Positions 53,901-61,123 of a stretch of DNA of 64,000 nt are shown here, one piece after another. Source of the DNA: JAADJA01 sp963840975 (GTDB taxonomy: Bacteria > Bacteroidota > Bacteroidia > Bacteroidales > JAADJA01). The stretch's first letter is position 1; each line of letters begins with the position of its first letter. The position numbers and the translations under genes were made by a program. A model generated the notes under the pieces. It saw nothing but the letters and a program-made list of their open reading frames with translations, was not told the DNA's origin and ran no database searches. Location: the NCBI GenBank assembly GCA_963840975.1, contig CAWJBC010000021.1:62001-126000 (forward strand), read 5' to 3'.

Positions 53901-54515
53901 CAACCCGCTTATTCCACCGGCGTTTCCATAAAAAACATCGGTGTAGGTCAATCCCTGATTTCCGTGATGGACAAAAGCGCAGTTGCCTCCGTCCTTTGTT
54001 CCCGAACCATCCCCTTTAAACAAGTCCACAATCACAGAATTGAGTAGTATTTTTATTTCAAAGTTCAGTGATTCTTTCGCTGGCTTCGAAGAATTCCATG
54101 GAACAGAAACTTCCACCAGGTTGCTTGCAGGATTTCTTAAATATTCGACCAATCCTGATGAACCGGATTTGGAACCAACAGTTAATTGTGTATTGAAAAC
54201 CTGCTGTCGGGTAATTTTATCTTCAAAAAAAAGCAATATTGAGATATCAACACCTTCAAATTTATCATCAATGACTTCATTTGATTTCCTTTCAACCATA
54301 TCGTCAAAAGTAATCCTTAGTGTTAAAAATCCACCTCCGGTTTTTACAAATACTGAAGTAATATCACCGGTTTCTCCTGAACAATCTCCTACCGGATCAA
54401 ATCCGACGAAATGTTCCATTTCCCATGATTTTACATCACCGGTTAACTCTCCGGAAACTGATGCAGATATTGATATAGTTTGAATAAACAGAAAAAAGAG
54501 TATACAATATTTCAT
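50235..54515 (-). CDS. Large secreted GH57-like glycosidase with C-terminal dockerin-like module
   Basis: A 1426-residue exported protein (signal MKYCILFFLFIQTISISASVSG). The catalytic region (~205-480) shows GH57 traits: GNFHMSGTLIPAAEW...LASLASQGLISIMTSA (HxSGxL and GQ-E-like region), WVPERVW with putative nucleophile Glu302, and YGTDWEVA with putative acid Asp397. A beta-rich C-terminal GH domain follows, then Ig-like (~805-905), CBM9/glucodextranase-C-like (~910-1090, DGNNDFISP...LYLTWDNTNLYVGFYS) and cadherin/PKD-like (~1110-1195) domains. Residues 1204-1426 are the shared C-terminal module. No T9SS tail is present. Substrate is presumably an alpha-glucan, judging from its neighbours. 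Confidence 0.85.
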   Translation of the reverse strand: MKYCILFFLFIQTISISASVSGELTGDVKSWEMEHFVGFDPVGDCSGETGDITSVFVKTGGGFLTLRITFDDMVERKSNEVIDDKFEGVDISILLFFEDKITRQQVFNTQLTVGSKSGSSGLVEYLRNPASNLVEVSVPWNSSKPAKESLNFEIKILLNSVIVDLFKGDGSGTKDGGNCAFVHHGNQGLTYTDVFYGNAGGISGLDGSGYDEVLQAHVATGTPGNFHMSGTLIPAAEWHNPEFNDWLASLASQGLISIMTSALGQNIMPFATNEMNDWSVSTESQMVNHYFNYVPHIAWVPERVWLAQGNYPDAGVIDWIGNNWTQHGVWGVVLDDGPHLNGYDNRKIHWMNNGSGVDLRVIPINNTFVGNMHYDALAAKNQIAGMGQYNICVYGTDWEVAAEMNEHDGTFFLDNYENVLGYCHDNYPAINVWKLEDAITNPDFNGTGANITNGTYGLLGGTGGYGGSNNSWYINWASAPSHSDFHDPKWNYGYIWSEAFNFLMSVNNNNLAQLGWYTLMINLHETGWHTSGEIADWEHRYSTHIKNANVYTQASRWADGQYAVTTACYTDDIDHDGMDELVMHNDKVFMVFEKIGGKANWVFYKDGLGNAYSVVSSDMAYWSESEGDFNESSNNHFAALSDVSPNQQNSYYNITIQTSFGDTVQATLDQWGVQKIFKLYTGVNFLDVDYNFYDQTGYVKSGWSPDLLDILWSGKSHLQRVWGSYGSYCGYRNSASGATTALVLGNGGASQNSEFEGTLVKGDQISGNNMFKVRLYAGYTSEPTGTQVVELNTLAAQNMDLIPPKLNSPAAQNSANSIMLNFSEAVELTSSQTTLNYQLQNFSDTYTITNAQRQSDWRKVKLTISGIFTPGDQGQIVVSNVKDLNGNIIQGNNTALLTIPNGITPHTIFVDGNNDFISPSELIATQTHNLYLTWDNTNLYVGFYSFNLGAGDLFVNIDTDQTAGSGATSGSWGRVDFSGSYLPEYQIAIEGGGGPNPGGSMQVNHWTGTNWTYPGNGVIGSSYEGWASVGMTEIAVPWSALGNPAGVAVSVHVSQEDTQIITEVFPGLNPTGNHPVITYFYAFFQPFIDGAMPVAGMEPYQVEVVPNSSPLITNYNPANLSPVIEPGGSIVFNVTANDAENDVLTYTWKLDGIPIGSMPAYIYNPDASAIGNHQLQIIVSDNVPGNTADMVTWNIEVIESIVRISLKILLEGPFESSLMNTSLYLANLIPLTQPYSAPPWNYSGTEQVSTIPGIQIVDWIFIELRDAPDAQSATPSATVARKAAFVKNDGIIVGIDGSDILSFDLDISQQMFVVIRHRDHIAVMSAVPLIESDGIYLFDFTTGSTQAYGGTDAHKQIAPGIWGMVGGDANADGVINQTDKSNSWMMQAGLQAYSASDFTMDTQVDNKDKNDIWLPNINAGYQSKVP

Positions 54516-54681
54516 TCGCTTTATGATTTATTTTAGGCAGTAAAATTAATACATTCTGGTCATTAGGTAACGAGGAGGGTTAATTTATTCGGCAATTTAA
54601 ATGACAGGAAATGATGAAAAACAATTTTTAGTAATTTCGTCACCTTTTAATTGATGTTAAATAGTAAAAAATAGTAAACTT
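54516..54681. promoter_or_regulatory. Divergent control region of the alpha-glucan locus
   Basis: 166 bp between the divergent GH57-like and four-CBM genes. TAATTTCG (54632-54639) is one base off the -7 consensus for the plus-strand gene. TAATTTTA on the minus strand (about 54547-54540) is a weak counterpart. A shared regulator is plausible but no operator was found. Confidence 0.4.
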
Positions 54682-56709
54682 ATGAAAAAAATTAAACTTT
54701 CTTTTTTTATTGTATTTTGCCTTATGGCAATATTGATGACCAATCAGTCGCAAGCAGTAAATGTGACTTTTAGGGTTGATATGCAGTATCAAACTGTCCC
54801 ACCAGTGGGTGTTCATATTGCCGGAAGTTTTCAGGGCTGGAATCCCAGTTCTACACCTATGAATCCTCCGGTCACCGGAACTGTTTGGGAACTGACGGTT
54901 GACATTCCTGAGGGATCCATTCTGTACAAGTTTGTCAATGGTAATGCTTGGGGGCAGGATGAATCGGTTTATGGTTCATGCGGTGCGGGAGATGGCAACA
55001 GAATTTTTACAGTCCCTTCAACAGATGTTACTTTACCAATAGTGTGTTTTGGTAGTTGTTTGGCGTGTGTTCTTCCGCAGGTTGATATAACTTTGAGGGT
55101 GGATTTGTCGAATGAGGTAATTTCGCCTTTGGGTGTATTTGTTCAGGGTTCATTCCAGAATCCGGCATGGAGCGGTCAGCAAATGACGCCCATTGGAAAT
55201 AATGTTTACTCCATTACCGTACAAATGGGTGAAGGTTCCTTTCAGGAATATAAATTCTTAAATGGTACTATCTATGAAACCGTGCCCCCTGCCTGCGGCT
55301 ATGGCGGATATTCAAACCGGTATTTAACAGTTCCTTCTGTGCCCACAACGCTTCCTCTTGTTTGCTTTGGAAGCTGCGAACCTTGTGCAACTGCTACGGC
55401 TGTTGATGTTACTTTCAGGGTAGATATGTCGGAGACTACTGTTTCAGCAGAAGGCGTCCATATTGCAGGAGGTTTTCAGGGATGGAATCCCGGTTCAACT
55501 TTAATGACCAATCAGGGTAATGGGATATGGTCCTATACCACTTTGTTGTTATCAGGTTCCTATCAGGAATATAAATTTATAAACGGAATTACCTGGGATG
55601 ATGCCGAACAGGTTCCCTGGTATTGTGCCAACAACGGTAACCGGGTTTTGACTGTTCCGCAAAATGAAACGCTATTGCCTTCTGTTTGCTTCGGCAGTTG
55701 CCTTGTTTGCAATCCGCCTCAGGTAAATGTTACTTTCAGTGTGGATATGTCGGAACAGGTAGTCTCTCCACTTGGAGTGCATGTGGCAGGTAGTTTCCAG
55801 GGCTGGAACAGCGCCGGAACCCCGATGACCGATATGGGAAATGGAATTTGGGAAGTGACACAATTAGTAGGCGAAGGCGAACTACATGAATATAAATTCA
55901 TCAACGGCGATGATTTTCTGTATGCTGAGGTTGTACCTGCACTTTGCGCCAATTATGGCGGAAACCGGGAATTTTTTGTACCGTCTGGCGGAACATCGCT
56001 TGATCTCGTTTGTTTCGGCAGTTGTGATCTTTGCCAGTATACATTATATTCCTTTGATCTGAAAGTATTCTTAGAAGGTCCATATAGTGGTTCATCAATG
56101 CATACAGATTTGTTTGATCAGGGATTATTGCCGGTTAATCAGCCTTTCAATGTTTCTCCATGGAATTACGATGGTCAGGAGGCCATAACTGCACTTCCAG
56201 GTTCAGACATAGTTGACTGGGTATTCCTTGAATTAAGGGAAACAGACGGCAATGCTGCAACAGCTACATCTGACAAAATGATTGACCACCAGGCTGCAGT
56301 CGTTTTGTCGGACGGATCAATTGTCAGACCGGATGGTACAAGCCCACTGCTTTATACCGGCAACATTACGCAAAATCTGTATTTGGTTATTTACCACCGA
56401 AATCACCTTGCTATTATGTCAGCTTCACCGCTTATTTCAAATGATGGGCCTTATGTTTATGATTTTACGACTATACAATCTTATCAAAACGGACAAAAAC
56501 CTATTAATGGTGGAACGTTTGGAATGATAGGAGGCGACTCAGACGCTAGTGGTACGGTAAATAATCTTGACAAAACCCAATGGAATAGTAATGCAGGGGA
56601 ATCAGGTTATCTGAATAGTGATAATAACCTCAATGGTCAGTCGGACAACGTGGATAAGAACAATCTTTGGGATGTTAACTTAAATGCAACCTCACAGGTA
56701 CCATTGTAA
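54682..56709 (+). CDS. Secreted protein with four starch-binding-like domains and dockerin-like module
   Basis: A 675-residue exported protein (signal MKKIKLSFFIVFCLMAILMTNQSQA) with no catalytic domain. Four tandem ~104-residue units (26-129, 133-235, 240-343, 347-451) have the CBM20/CBM48-like pattern VTFRVDM...GVHIAGSFQGWNP...GNGIWSxT...EYKFING, including the Trp of QGW that contacts glucan. Each closes with FGSCxxC (123-129, 229-235, 337-343, 445-451), suggesting a disulfide or loop clamp. Residues 458-675 are the shared C-terminal module. It is divergent from the GH57/GH13 operon, so it probably presents alpha-glucan to those enzymes, a job SusE/F-like proteins do elsewhere (inference). 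Confidence 0.85.
   Translation: MKKIKLSFFIVFCLMAILMTNQSQAVNVTFRVDMQYQTVPPVGVHIAGSFQGWNPSSTPMNPPVTGTVWELTVDIPEGSILYKFVNGNAWGQDESVYGSCGAGDGNRIFTVPSTDVTLPIVCFGSCLACVLPQVDITLRVDLSNEVISPLGVFVQGSFQNPAWSGQQMTPIGNNVYSITVQMGEGSFQEYKFLNGTIYETVPPACGYGGYSNRYLTVPSVPTTLPLVCFGSCEPCATATAVDVTFRVDMSETTVSAEGVHIAGGFQGWNPGSTLMTNQGNGIWSYTTLLLSGSYQEYKFINGITWDDAEQVPWYCANNGNRVLTVPQNETLLPSVCFGSCLVCNPPQVNVTFSVDMSEQVVSPLGVHVAGSFQGWNSAGTPMTDMGNGIWEVTQLVGEGELHEYKFINGDDFLYAEVVPALCANYGGNREFFVPSGGTSLDLVCFGSCDLCQYTLYSFDLKVFLEGPYSGSSMHTDLFDQGLLPVNQPFNVSPWNYDGQEAITALPGSDIVDWVFLELRETDGNAATATSDKMIDHQAAVVLSDGSIVRPDGTSPLLYTGNITQNLYLVIYHRNHLAIMSASPLISNDGPYVYDFTTIQSYQNGQKPINGGTFGMIGGDSDASGTVNNLDKTQWNSNAGESGYLNSDNNLNGQSDNVDKNNLWDVNLNATSQVPL
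56053..56709 (+). repeat. Shared C-terminal module, copy B
   Basis: Last 218 residues of the four-CBM protein, with the same blocks as copy A: LKVFLEGPY, SPWNYDGQE, IVDWVFLELRE, VIYHRNHLAIMS, YDFTT, then GDSDASGTVNNLDKT and NGQSDNVDKNNLW, ending QVPL. Confidence 0.85.
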
Positions 56710-56744
56710 TAATTTAGGTTAATCAACTACCGGGGTGGGCAGGG

Positions 56745-57227
56745 TTAAAGTACAGGGAAATATTTTTCGGTCATCTCTCTGAAACAACCTTGCCCGCCTT
56801 TGGTTTTTAAAGTAATGGTTGCCACTTTTTTAACCTTTTCGACTGCATCTGCAGGGCAGGCAGAAAAACCGACTTTTTTCATCACTTCAATATCAATCAA
56901 ATCATCTCCGATGTAAGCAATGTTCTCCCATTTCAACTTCAGTTTCTTTCTCCATAGGTCAACTATTTTTGCTTTTTCTTCGAGACCGATATAAAGAAGG
57001 TTTATTCCAAGCATTTTGGCTCGTGTTTCCACTGCCCCTGAAGTCAGAGCAGCAGTGATAATCCCAACGTAATAGCCATTTTTCATCAGGGCTTTCAGGG
57101 CAAGGCCGTCCCTGACATAAAAACTCCGCATTTGCTCACCGGAATCTGTAATGTTAACATGCCCATCTGTTAAAACTCCATCCACATCTGTGATAATCAG
57201 TTTTATGTTTTCTGTTATTATTTTCAT
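56745..57227 (-). CDS. kdsC: 3-deoxy-D-manno-octulosonate-8-phosphate phosphatase (KdsC-like HAD)
   Basis: A 160-residue HAD phosphatase without a cap domain. Motif I is ITDVDGVLTDGHV (nucleophile Asp), motif II GIITAALTSG, and motif IV YIGDDLIDIEVM; KGGQGCFREM near the C-terminus matches the KdsC Gly/Arg segment. KdsC removes phosphate from KDO-8-phosphate for lipid A core synthesis; related NeuNAc/KDN phosphatases share the fold. It lies 6 bp after the DAHP-synthase-like gene. Confidence 0.88.
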   Translation of the reverse strand: MKIITENIKLIITDVDGVLTDGHVNITDSGEQMRSFYVRDGLALKALMKNGYYVGIITAALTSGAVETRAKMLGINLLYIGLEEKAKIVDLWRKKLKLKWENIAYIGDDLIDIEVMKKVGFSACPADAVEKVKKVATITLKTKGGQGCFREMTEKYFPVL

Positions 57228-57233
57228 TTACAA

Positions 57234-58232
57234 TTAAACAATTTTTTTATCAATAGCGGAAGCAATTGGTTGAAGAGTTTTGTACAATGCTTTGAATTGT
57301 TCATGATTCAGTTGCTGCGAAGCGTCAGATTTTGCAACAGAAGGGTCGGGGTGAACTTCTATCAGCAACCCGTCAACCCCCATAGCTGTTGCAGCACGGG
57401 CAAGGTCGGCAACGCCATACGACCAACCGATGGCATGGCTTGGGTCAACAATTACCGGCAGGTTGGTGTATTCTTTTAGATAGGCTACCCCGCAAAGGTC
57501 TAAAGTAAAACGGGTTTTTGTTTCGAAGGTCCGTATTCCTCTTTCGCAAAGTATGACTTGCTCGTTGCCTCCTGAAAGCAGAAATTCGGCGCACTGAACA
57601 AATTCCTGCAATGTCGCCCCAAACCCTCTTTTTAATATTACTGGTTTACGCGCTTTGGCGCATTTGCGAAGGATACCATGGTCGTACATTGATTTAGCTC
57701 CGATCTGGATGATGTCGGCAAATTGAATCACATCGTCAACCTGTGATGCATCCCGCACTTCTGTAACCACCTGCAAGCCATATTCTTTGCCGATCCTGCT
57801 CAATAACTCCAGCCCTTCTCTGCCCAATCCCTGGAAAGTATAGGGTGATGTACGGGGCTTAAATGCGCCTGCCCGAAGGGCGATGATGTGAAGCTCCTTT
57901 AACAAAGAAGCCGATTCCTTAATCTGTTTTTCTGATTCAATAGCGCAGGGTCCAGCAATAACAACTGTGTTTTTCTGATCTCCTCCAATATATTGATGAC
58001 CGATTTTGATGGTACGGGTTTCCTTCTGATAACTTCGGCTCGCAAGCTGAATGTCGCTATCGGTAACAAAATACTCCAAAGCCATCTCACTAAAATCATC
58101 AGGGAGCATCTTCATCCTGGAGGTAGTAACCAGAACATATTTTTCTGCTGATTTGAAATAAACCGCCTCATGCCGCGATGCGAGTTCTTCTACTTTCTTT
58201 TCTTCAAGGTTTTTATTTAGATGAATGATCAT
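57234..58232 (-). CDS. aroF: 3-deoxy-7-phosphoheptulonate (DAHP) synthase, AroF/AroA-beta type
   Basis: Condenses phosphoenolpyruvate with erythrose-4-phosphate, the first shikimate step. The 332-residue protein has an N-terminal ferredoxin-like domain (1-~75, MIIHLNKNLEEKKVEELASR) that marks the type I-beta DAHP synthase subfamily. The barrel carries VIAGPCAIESE, LRAGAFKPRTSPYTFQGLG, VVTEVRD, QIGAKSMYD, ILKRGF and VDPSHAIG, as well as Cys and His metal ligands. KDO-8-phosphate synthase shares the fold, but its signatures are less well matched; the kdsC neighbour makes that alternative worth noting. It is followed by kdsC after 6 bp. Confidence 0.88.
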   Translation of the reverse strand: MIIHLNKNLEEKKVEELASRHEAVYFKSAEKYVLVTTSRMKMLPDDFSEMALEYFVTDSDIQLASRSYQKETRTIKIGHQYIGGDQKNTVVIAGPCAIESEKQIKESASLLKELHIIALRAGAFKPRTSPYTFQGLGREGLELLSRIGKEYGLQVVTEVRDASQVDDVIQFADIIQIGAKSMYDHGILRKCAKARKPVILKRGFGATLQEFVQCAEFLLSGGNEQVILCERGIRTFETKTRFTLDLCGVAYLKEYTNLPVIVDPSHAIGWSYGVADLARAATAMGVDGLLIEVHPDPSVAKSDASQQLNHEQFKALYKTLQPIASAIDKKIV

Positions 58233-58261
58233 GTTATTTATTCAATTTTGATTAGTAAAAT

Positions 58262-59269
58262 TTATTTCTCGCTCCTGATCATATTGAAGAAGGTTACTCC
58301 GCCTACAGGTTCATTCTTTTTGTTCAGGACTGGAAGAAAAGAAATGATGAATTTTTTGCTCCGGATCAGGTTCAGCATATCAGTAATAGTGACTTCTTCT
58401 TCAATGAATACTGGATGGGGATTAACTATGTCGTCCAGTTTTACACCATTCAGATCGCTAAGGTTTTTCAATAGCCCTTTCCTTACATCCGCATTGCTCG
58501 AAAGACCTGCGAATTTTCCATTTCCATTTTGATAGAATACAAATCCGAGCTTGTACTTTTCGATGGTGATTAATACCTCCTTTACATTGGTTTTGGTAAT
58601 ATCTAAAATGGGCAGGTCTTCGGCGCCGATCATGAAATCACTGATGCGGTAATGCGATTTTACATTGTTGACCCGTAACCCCAACAAAGCCGAACCTACG
58701 GAGTAGTTATTGGCAATGTAAGAACCCGAAACTACCGACGAAACGCCCATATTTCTGAGGATGAACGATACTTCATCGTTTATGCCGCCATCTACATGCA
58801 GATCCTTATCCTGGTATTGGCTCCTGAACTTGCGTATTCGCCTGAAATTTTCTTTCTGGAATTGCCCGCCGCTCTCGCCCGGTATGGTTGTCATAAACAG
58901 AATAAAGGAGAAATCATCCTTATACTCTTCGAAAACGCTACAGGGAGTTGTTGAAATAATTCCCAATCCATAGGAAGTATAGCTGCTTTTGGGTGGGGAA
59001 ATATGATGATTTAAGTTTTCAAACTGGAATTGAACATACTCGACTTTATGTTCCCGGATGAGATCATAATATTTTTCCGGTTCGGAAGAAATTATATGCA
59101 GGTCTATTGGAGTTGAGCTTATCTCCCGTATACGCTTGATGTCATCAAAAACCTTTGCATCGTCATTGCAGTCAATATGGAACATATCAATTTGATGCCG
59201 GTCGAGATCGGTAATGATGTCTTCCAGTTTCTGGTTTTTGTACGAATAGATGGATGCCGAAATCTTCAT
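58262..59269 (-). CDS. Ribulose-phosphate 3-epimerase-like / CBS domain fusion
   Basis: A 335-residue fusion. Residues 1-~210 form a TIM barrel of the ribulose-phosphate 3-epimerase type (SASIYSYKNQKLEDIITDL, FHIDCND, LHIISSEPEKYYDLI, ILFMTTIPGESGGQF, LHVDGGINDE, VVSGSYIA). Residues ~215-335 form a CBS pair (MIGAEDLPILDITKTNVKEVLITI ... VFIEEEVTITDMLNLIRSKKFIISFLPVLNKKNEPVGGV). The usual epimerase metal-ligand motif is only partly kept (HID, VDGG). CBS pairs also end arabinose-5-phosphate isomerase (KdsD), so a regulatory or catalytic role in KDO-sugar supply is possible. It is 29 bp upstream of aroF. Confidence 0.8.
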   Translation of the reverse strand: MKISASIYSYKNQKLEDIITDLDRHQIDMFHIDCNDDAKVFDDIKRIREISSTPIDLHIISSEPEKYYDLIREHKVEYVQFQFENLNHHISPPKSSYTSYGLGIISTTPCSVFEEYKDDFSFILFMTTIPGESGGQFQKENFRRIRKFRSQYQDKDLHVDGGINDEVSFILRNMGVSSVVSGSYIANNYSVGSALLGLRVNNVKSHYRISDFMIGAEDLPILDITKTNVKEVLITIEKYKLGFVFYQNGNGKFAGLSSNADVRKGLLKNLSDLNGVKLDDIVNPHPVFIEEEVTITDMLNLIRSKKFIISFLPVLNKKNEPVGGVTFFNMIRSEK

Positions 59270-59401
59270 TTATTTCCTCGGTGGACTATTTGTTATTCTC
59301 AATTCTTAGTTGAACCGAATCGACAAAATTAATATTTATCAAGCAGACCCCACTTGAAATATGAATATTATTGCAGGCTTAATTGGAAATTACATCAGGC
59401 A

Positions 59402-59758
59402 TCATTGCTTTGGCTTTTTCTTTGGTGGTTTGTAGGCTTTTGCTTTTTTGTTAAACGCTAGTGCGAGGTCAATCCAATAATCAAAATCCTTTTTTGAATT
59501 CATACCCGTTTCGTCAATCATTACATAGCCCTTCATAGGGCGCTTGGTGAAGTCCATCGTACGGCAACCCGTTTTTTCAACTAACCGGTCATGAATGTCG
59601 GGATCAACCCGGCACATTAATTCATCTTTGATGATACCTACTCACATTTTACCGTTGTACATAATTGTCCAGCCTCCCATCATCTCTTTTTCCTCAACAT
59701 TGGAAAGTTCTTCAAAACGCTCGCGTACTCTGTTTGCCAGGGTTTTATTATATGCCAT
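59402..59758 (-). pseudogene. TfoX N-terminal-domain protein with in-frame TGA at a conserved Cys site
   Basis: Read straight through, the gene encodes 118 residues of a TfoX_N-domain protein (MAYNKTLANRVRERFEELSN... NGKM-stop-VGIIKDELMCRVDP ... KDFDYWIDLALAFN). TGA at 59644-59642 is codon 39. Homologues have Cys there (motif GKMCVGV-like), so TGA stands exactly where a Cys codon is expected. Everything before and after is intact and in frame. Explanations are a point change or base-calling error (TGC/TGT to TGA), or a selenocysteine codon. A convincing SECIS hairpin was not seen (only CATC-AAA-GATG a few bases downstream). As a plain gene only 38 residues would be made. Confidence 0.8.
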
Positions 59759-59800
59759 ATTTAGTAATTTATAAAGAAATCAGTATCAGGATTTCCTTTT

Positions 59801-60265
59801 CTAACAATCGCGTTGTCGGTTTGTTTTCAAAATGCTTTCAATAATTATGGCAATTCCATCAACAGCAAGTATTACCAGGAATCCCAATTCATTTTTCAAA
59901 TTTGCTTTGGATAGAATACCTGTTAAACCAATTGTAAGGGCAAAAATTGGCAGTAACAGTGTATTTCCATGCCAGTGATTGAATACCCAAAGCCAATAAG
60001 CGAATATCGAAGCTGACATCAGTGCGATAACAACTTTGGACCCTGTTGTCTTGTTTTTAACGATAAGCCCATAAATAAAGGTCAAAGCTACAAATACCAT
60101 GTACAGATAAATTCCGAAATGCTGAATGGATGGGGAGAGAAATAGTGCCATTAATATTCCTGTAATCATCCCAAATGTAATAATTCCAGGGAATGTTTTT
60201 TTTGTTTTCACTGTCCAGAAAACGTCAAACAATGCTGCCAGAATTAATAGAATTTTCAGGATCAT
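59801..60265 (-). CDS. Small integral membrane protein, unknown function
   Basis: A 154-residue protein with about five hydrophobic helices (ILKILLILAALFDVFWTV, IITFGMITGILMALFL, FGIYLYMVFVALTFIYGLIV, VVIALMSASIFAYWLWVF, LLLPIFALTIGLTGIL) joined by short loops. No family motif is recognised. It lies 42 bp upstream of the TfoX gene on the same strand. Confidence 0.7.
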   Translation of the reverse strand: MILKILLILAALFDVFWTVKTKKTFPGIITFGMITGILMALFLSPSIQHFGIYLYMVFVALTFIYGLIVKNKTTGSKVVIALMSASIFAYWLWVFNHWHGNTLLLPIFALTIGLTGILSKANLKNELGFLVILAVDGIAIIIESILKTNRQRDC

Positions 60266-60466
60266 ATTCGGTTCTTAATGACATTTAAAGTCGCAGATTA
60301 ATAATTTCGCCTGGTAAGGGTTATCAATGGATTCTATTTTTAAATTGAATCCAAATCCTGATGTGCGACTTATTCCTATTATTGAATTTAAATTGAAGTA
60401 TTCATAATAAAACTGGCAAAGGAAATAAATATTTAATCCCTCTGTCAGTCTTGAAATTTATTTTAA

Positions 60467-61123
60467 TTAAAGCGGTACATTCGTTCCCTTGCCAACATTC
60501 GGGAACCAGTAGCTGTCCTTGTCGAGGTTGTTCACCTGCCTGTCAAAATTCAGATCGGCAGGATAGTATCCGGTTTTTCCTGAGTTGCTTTTCCATGTGG
60601 GAACTAAGTCGTCATTGCCGATAGTTCCGTTACAGTATGCATCACCGCTCCACATCCCATAATAACCGTCGGTTAACTCTTTTTGTGCATTAGAACCGTA
60701 AGCTTGCCCCAGTGAGGTGGAAAAATCATAGGTGTAATTTTCACCGTTGATCGTAACTGCATTTGATGACAAAATAGCCAGGTGGTTGCGGTGGTGGATT
60801 ATTACAAACAGGCTATTCGATACCCCATTGGCAAAAAACAGAGGCGATGTTCCGTCGGTGGCTACAATGTTGCCATTGGTTAGTAGCAGGGCTGCCTGCC
60901 GGGTAATTCTTGTAGCAAGTGTGGCATTGGAAGCCGTGGTGGCATCCCTCAGTTCCACAAGCACCCAGTCAACAACATTGGAAGGCATTGTAGCCACAGT
61001 TTCAGTTCCGGTATAATTCCAGGGCGTTGCGTTGTATGGTTGTGAAAGCGGCAGTATTGCATTGATCGCATTCCCCATAGAGGTTCCGCTAAAAGGACCC
61101 TCAAGTAATACTTTAAGGCTGAC
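60467..61123 (-). repeat. Shared C-terminal module, copy C
   Basis: Last 218 residues of the C25-like protein: LKVLLEGPF, TPWNYTGTE, VVDWVLVELRD, VIIHHRNHLAILS, YDFSTSLGQAYG, GDAYCNGTIGNDD and DRQVNNLDKDSYW, ending NVPL. Confidence 0.85.
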
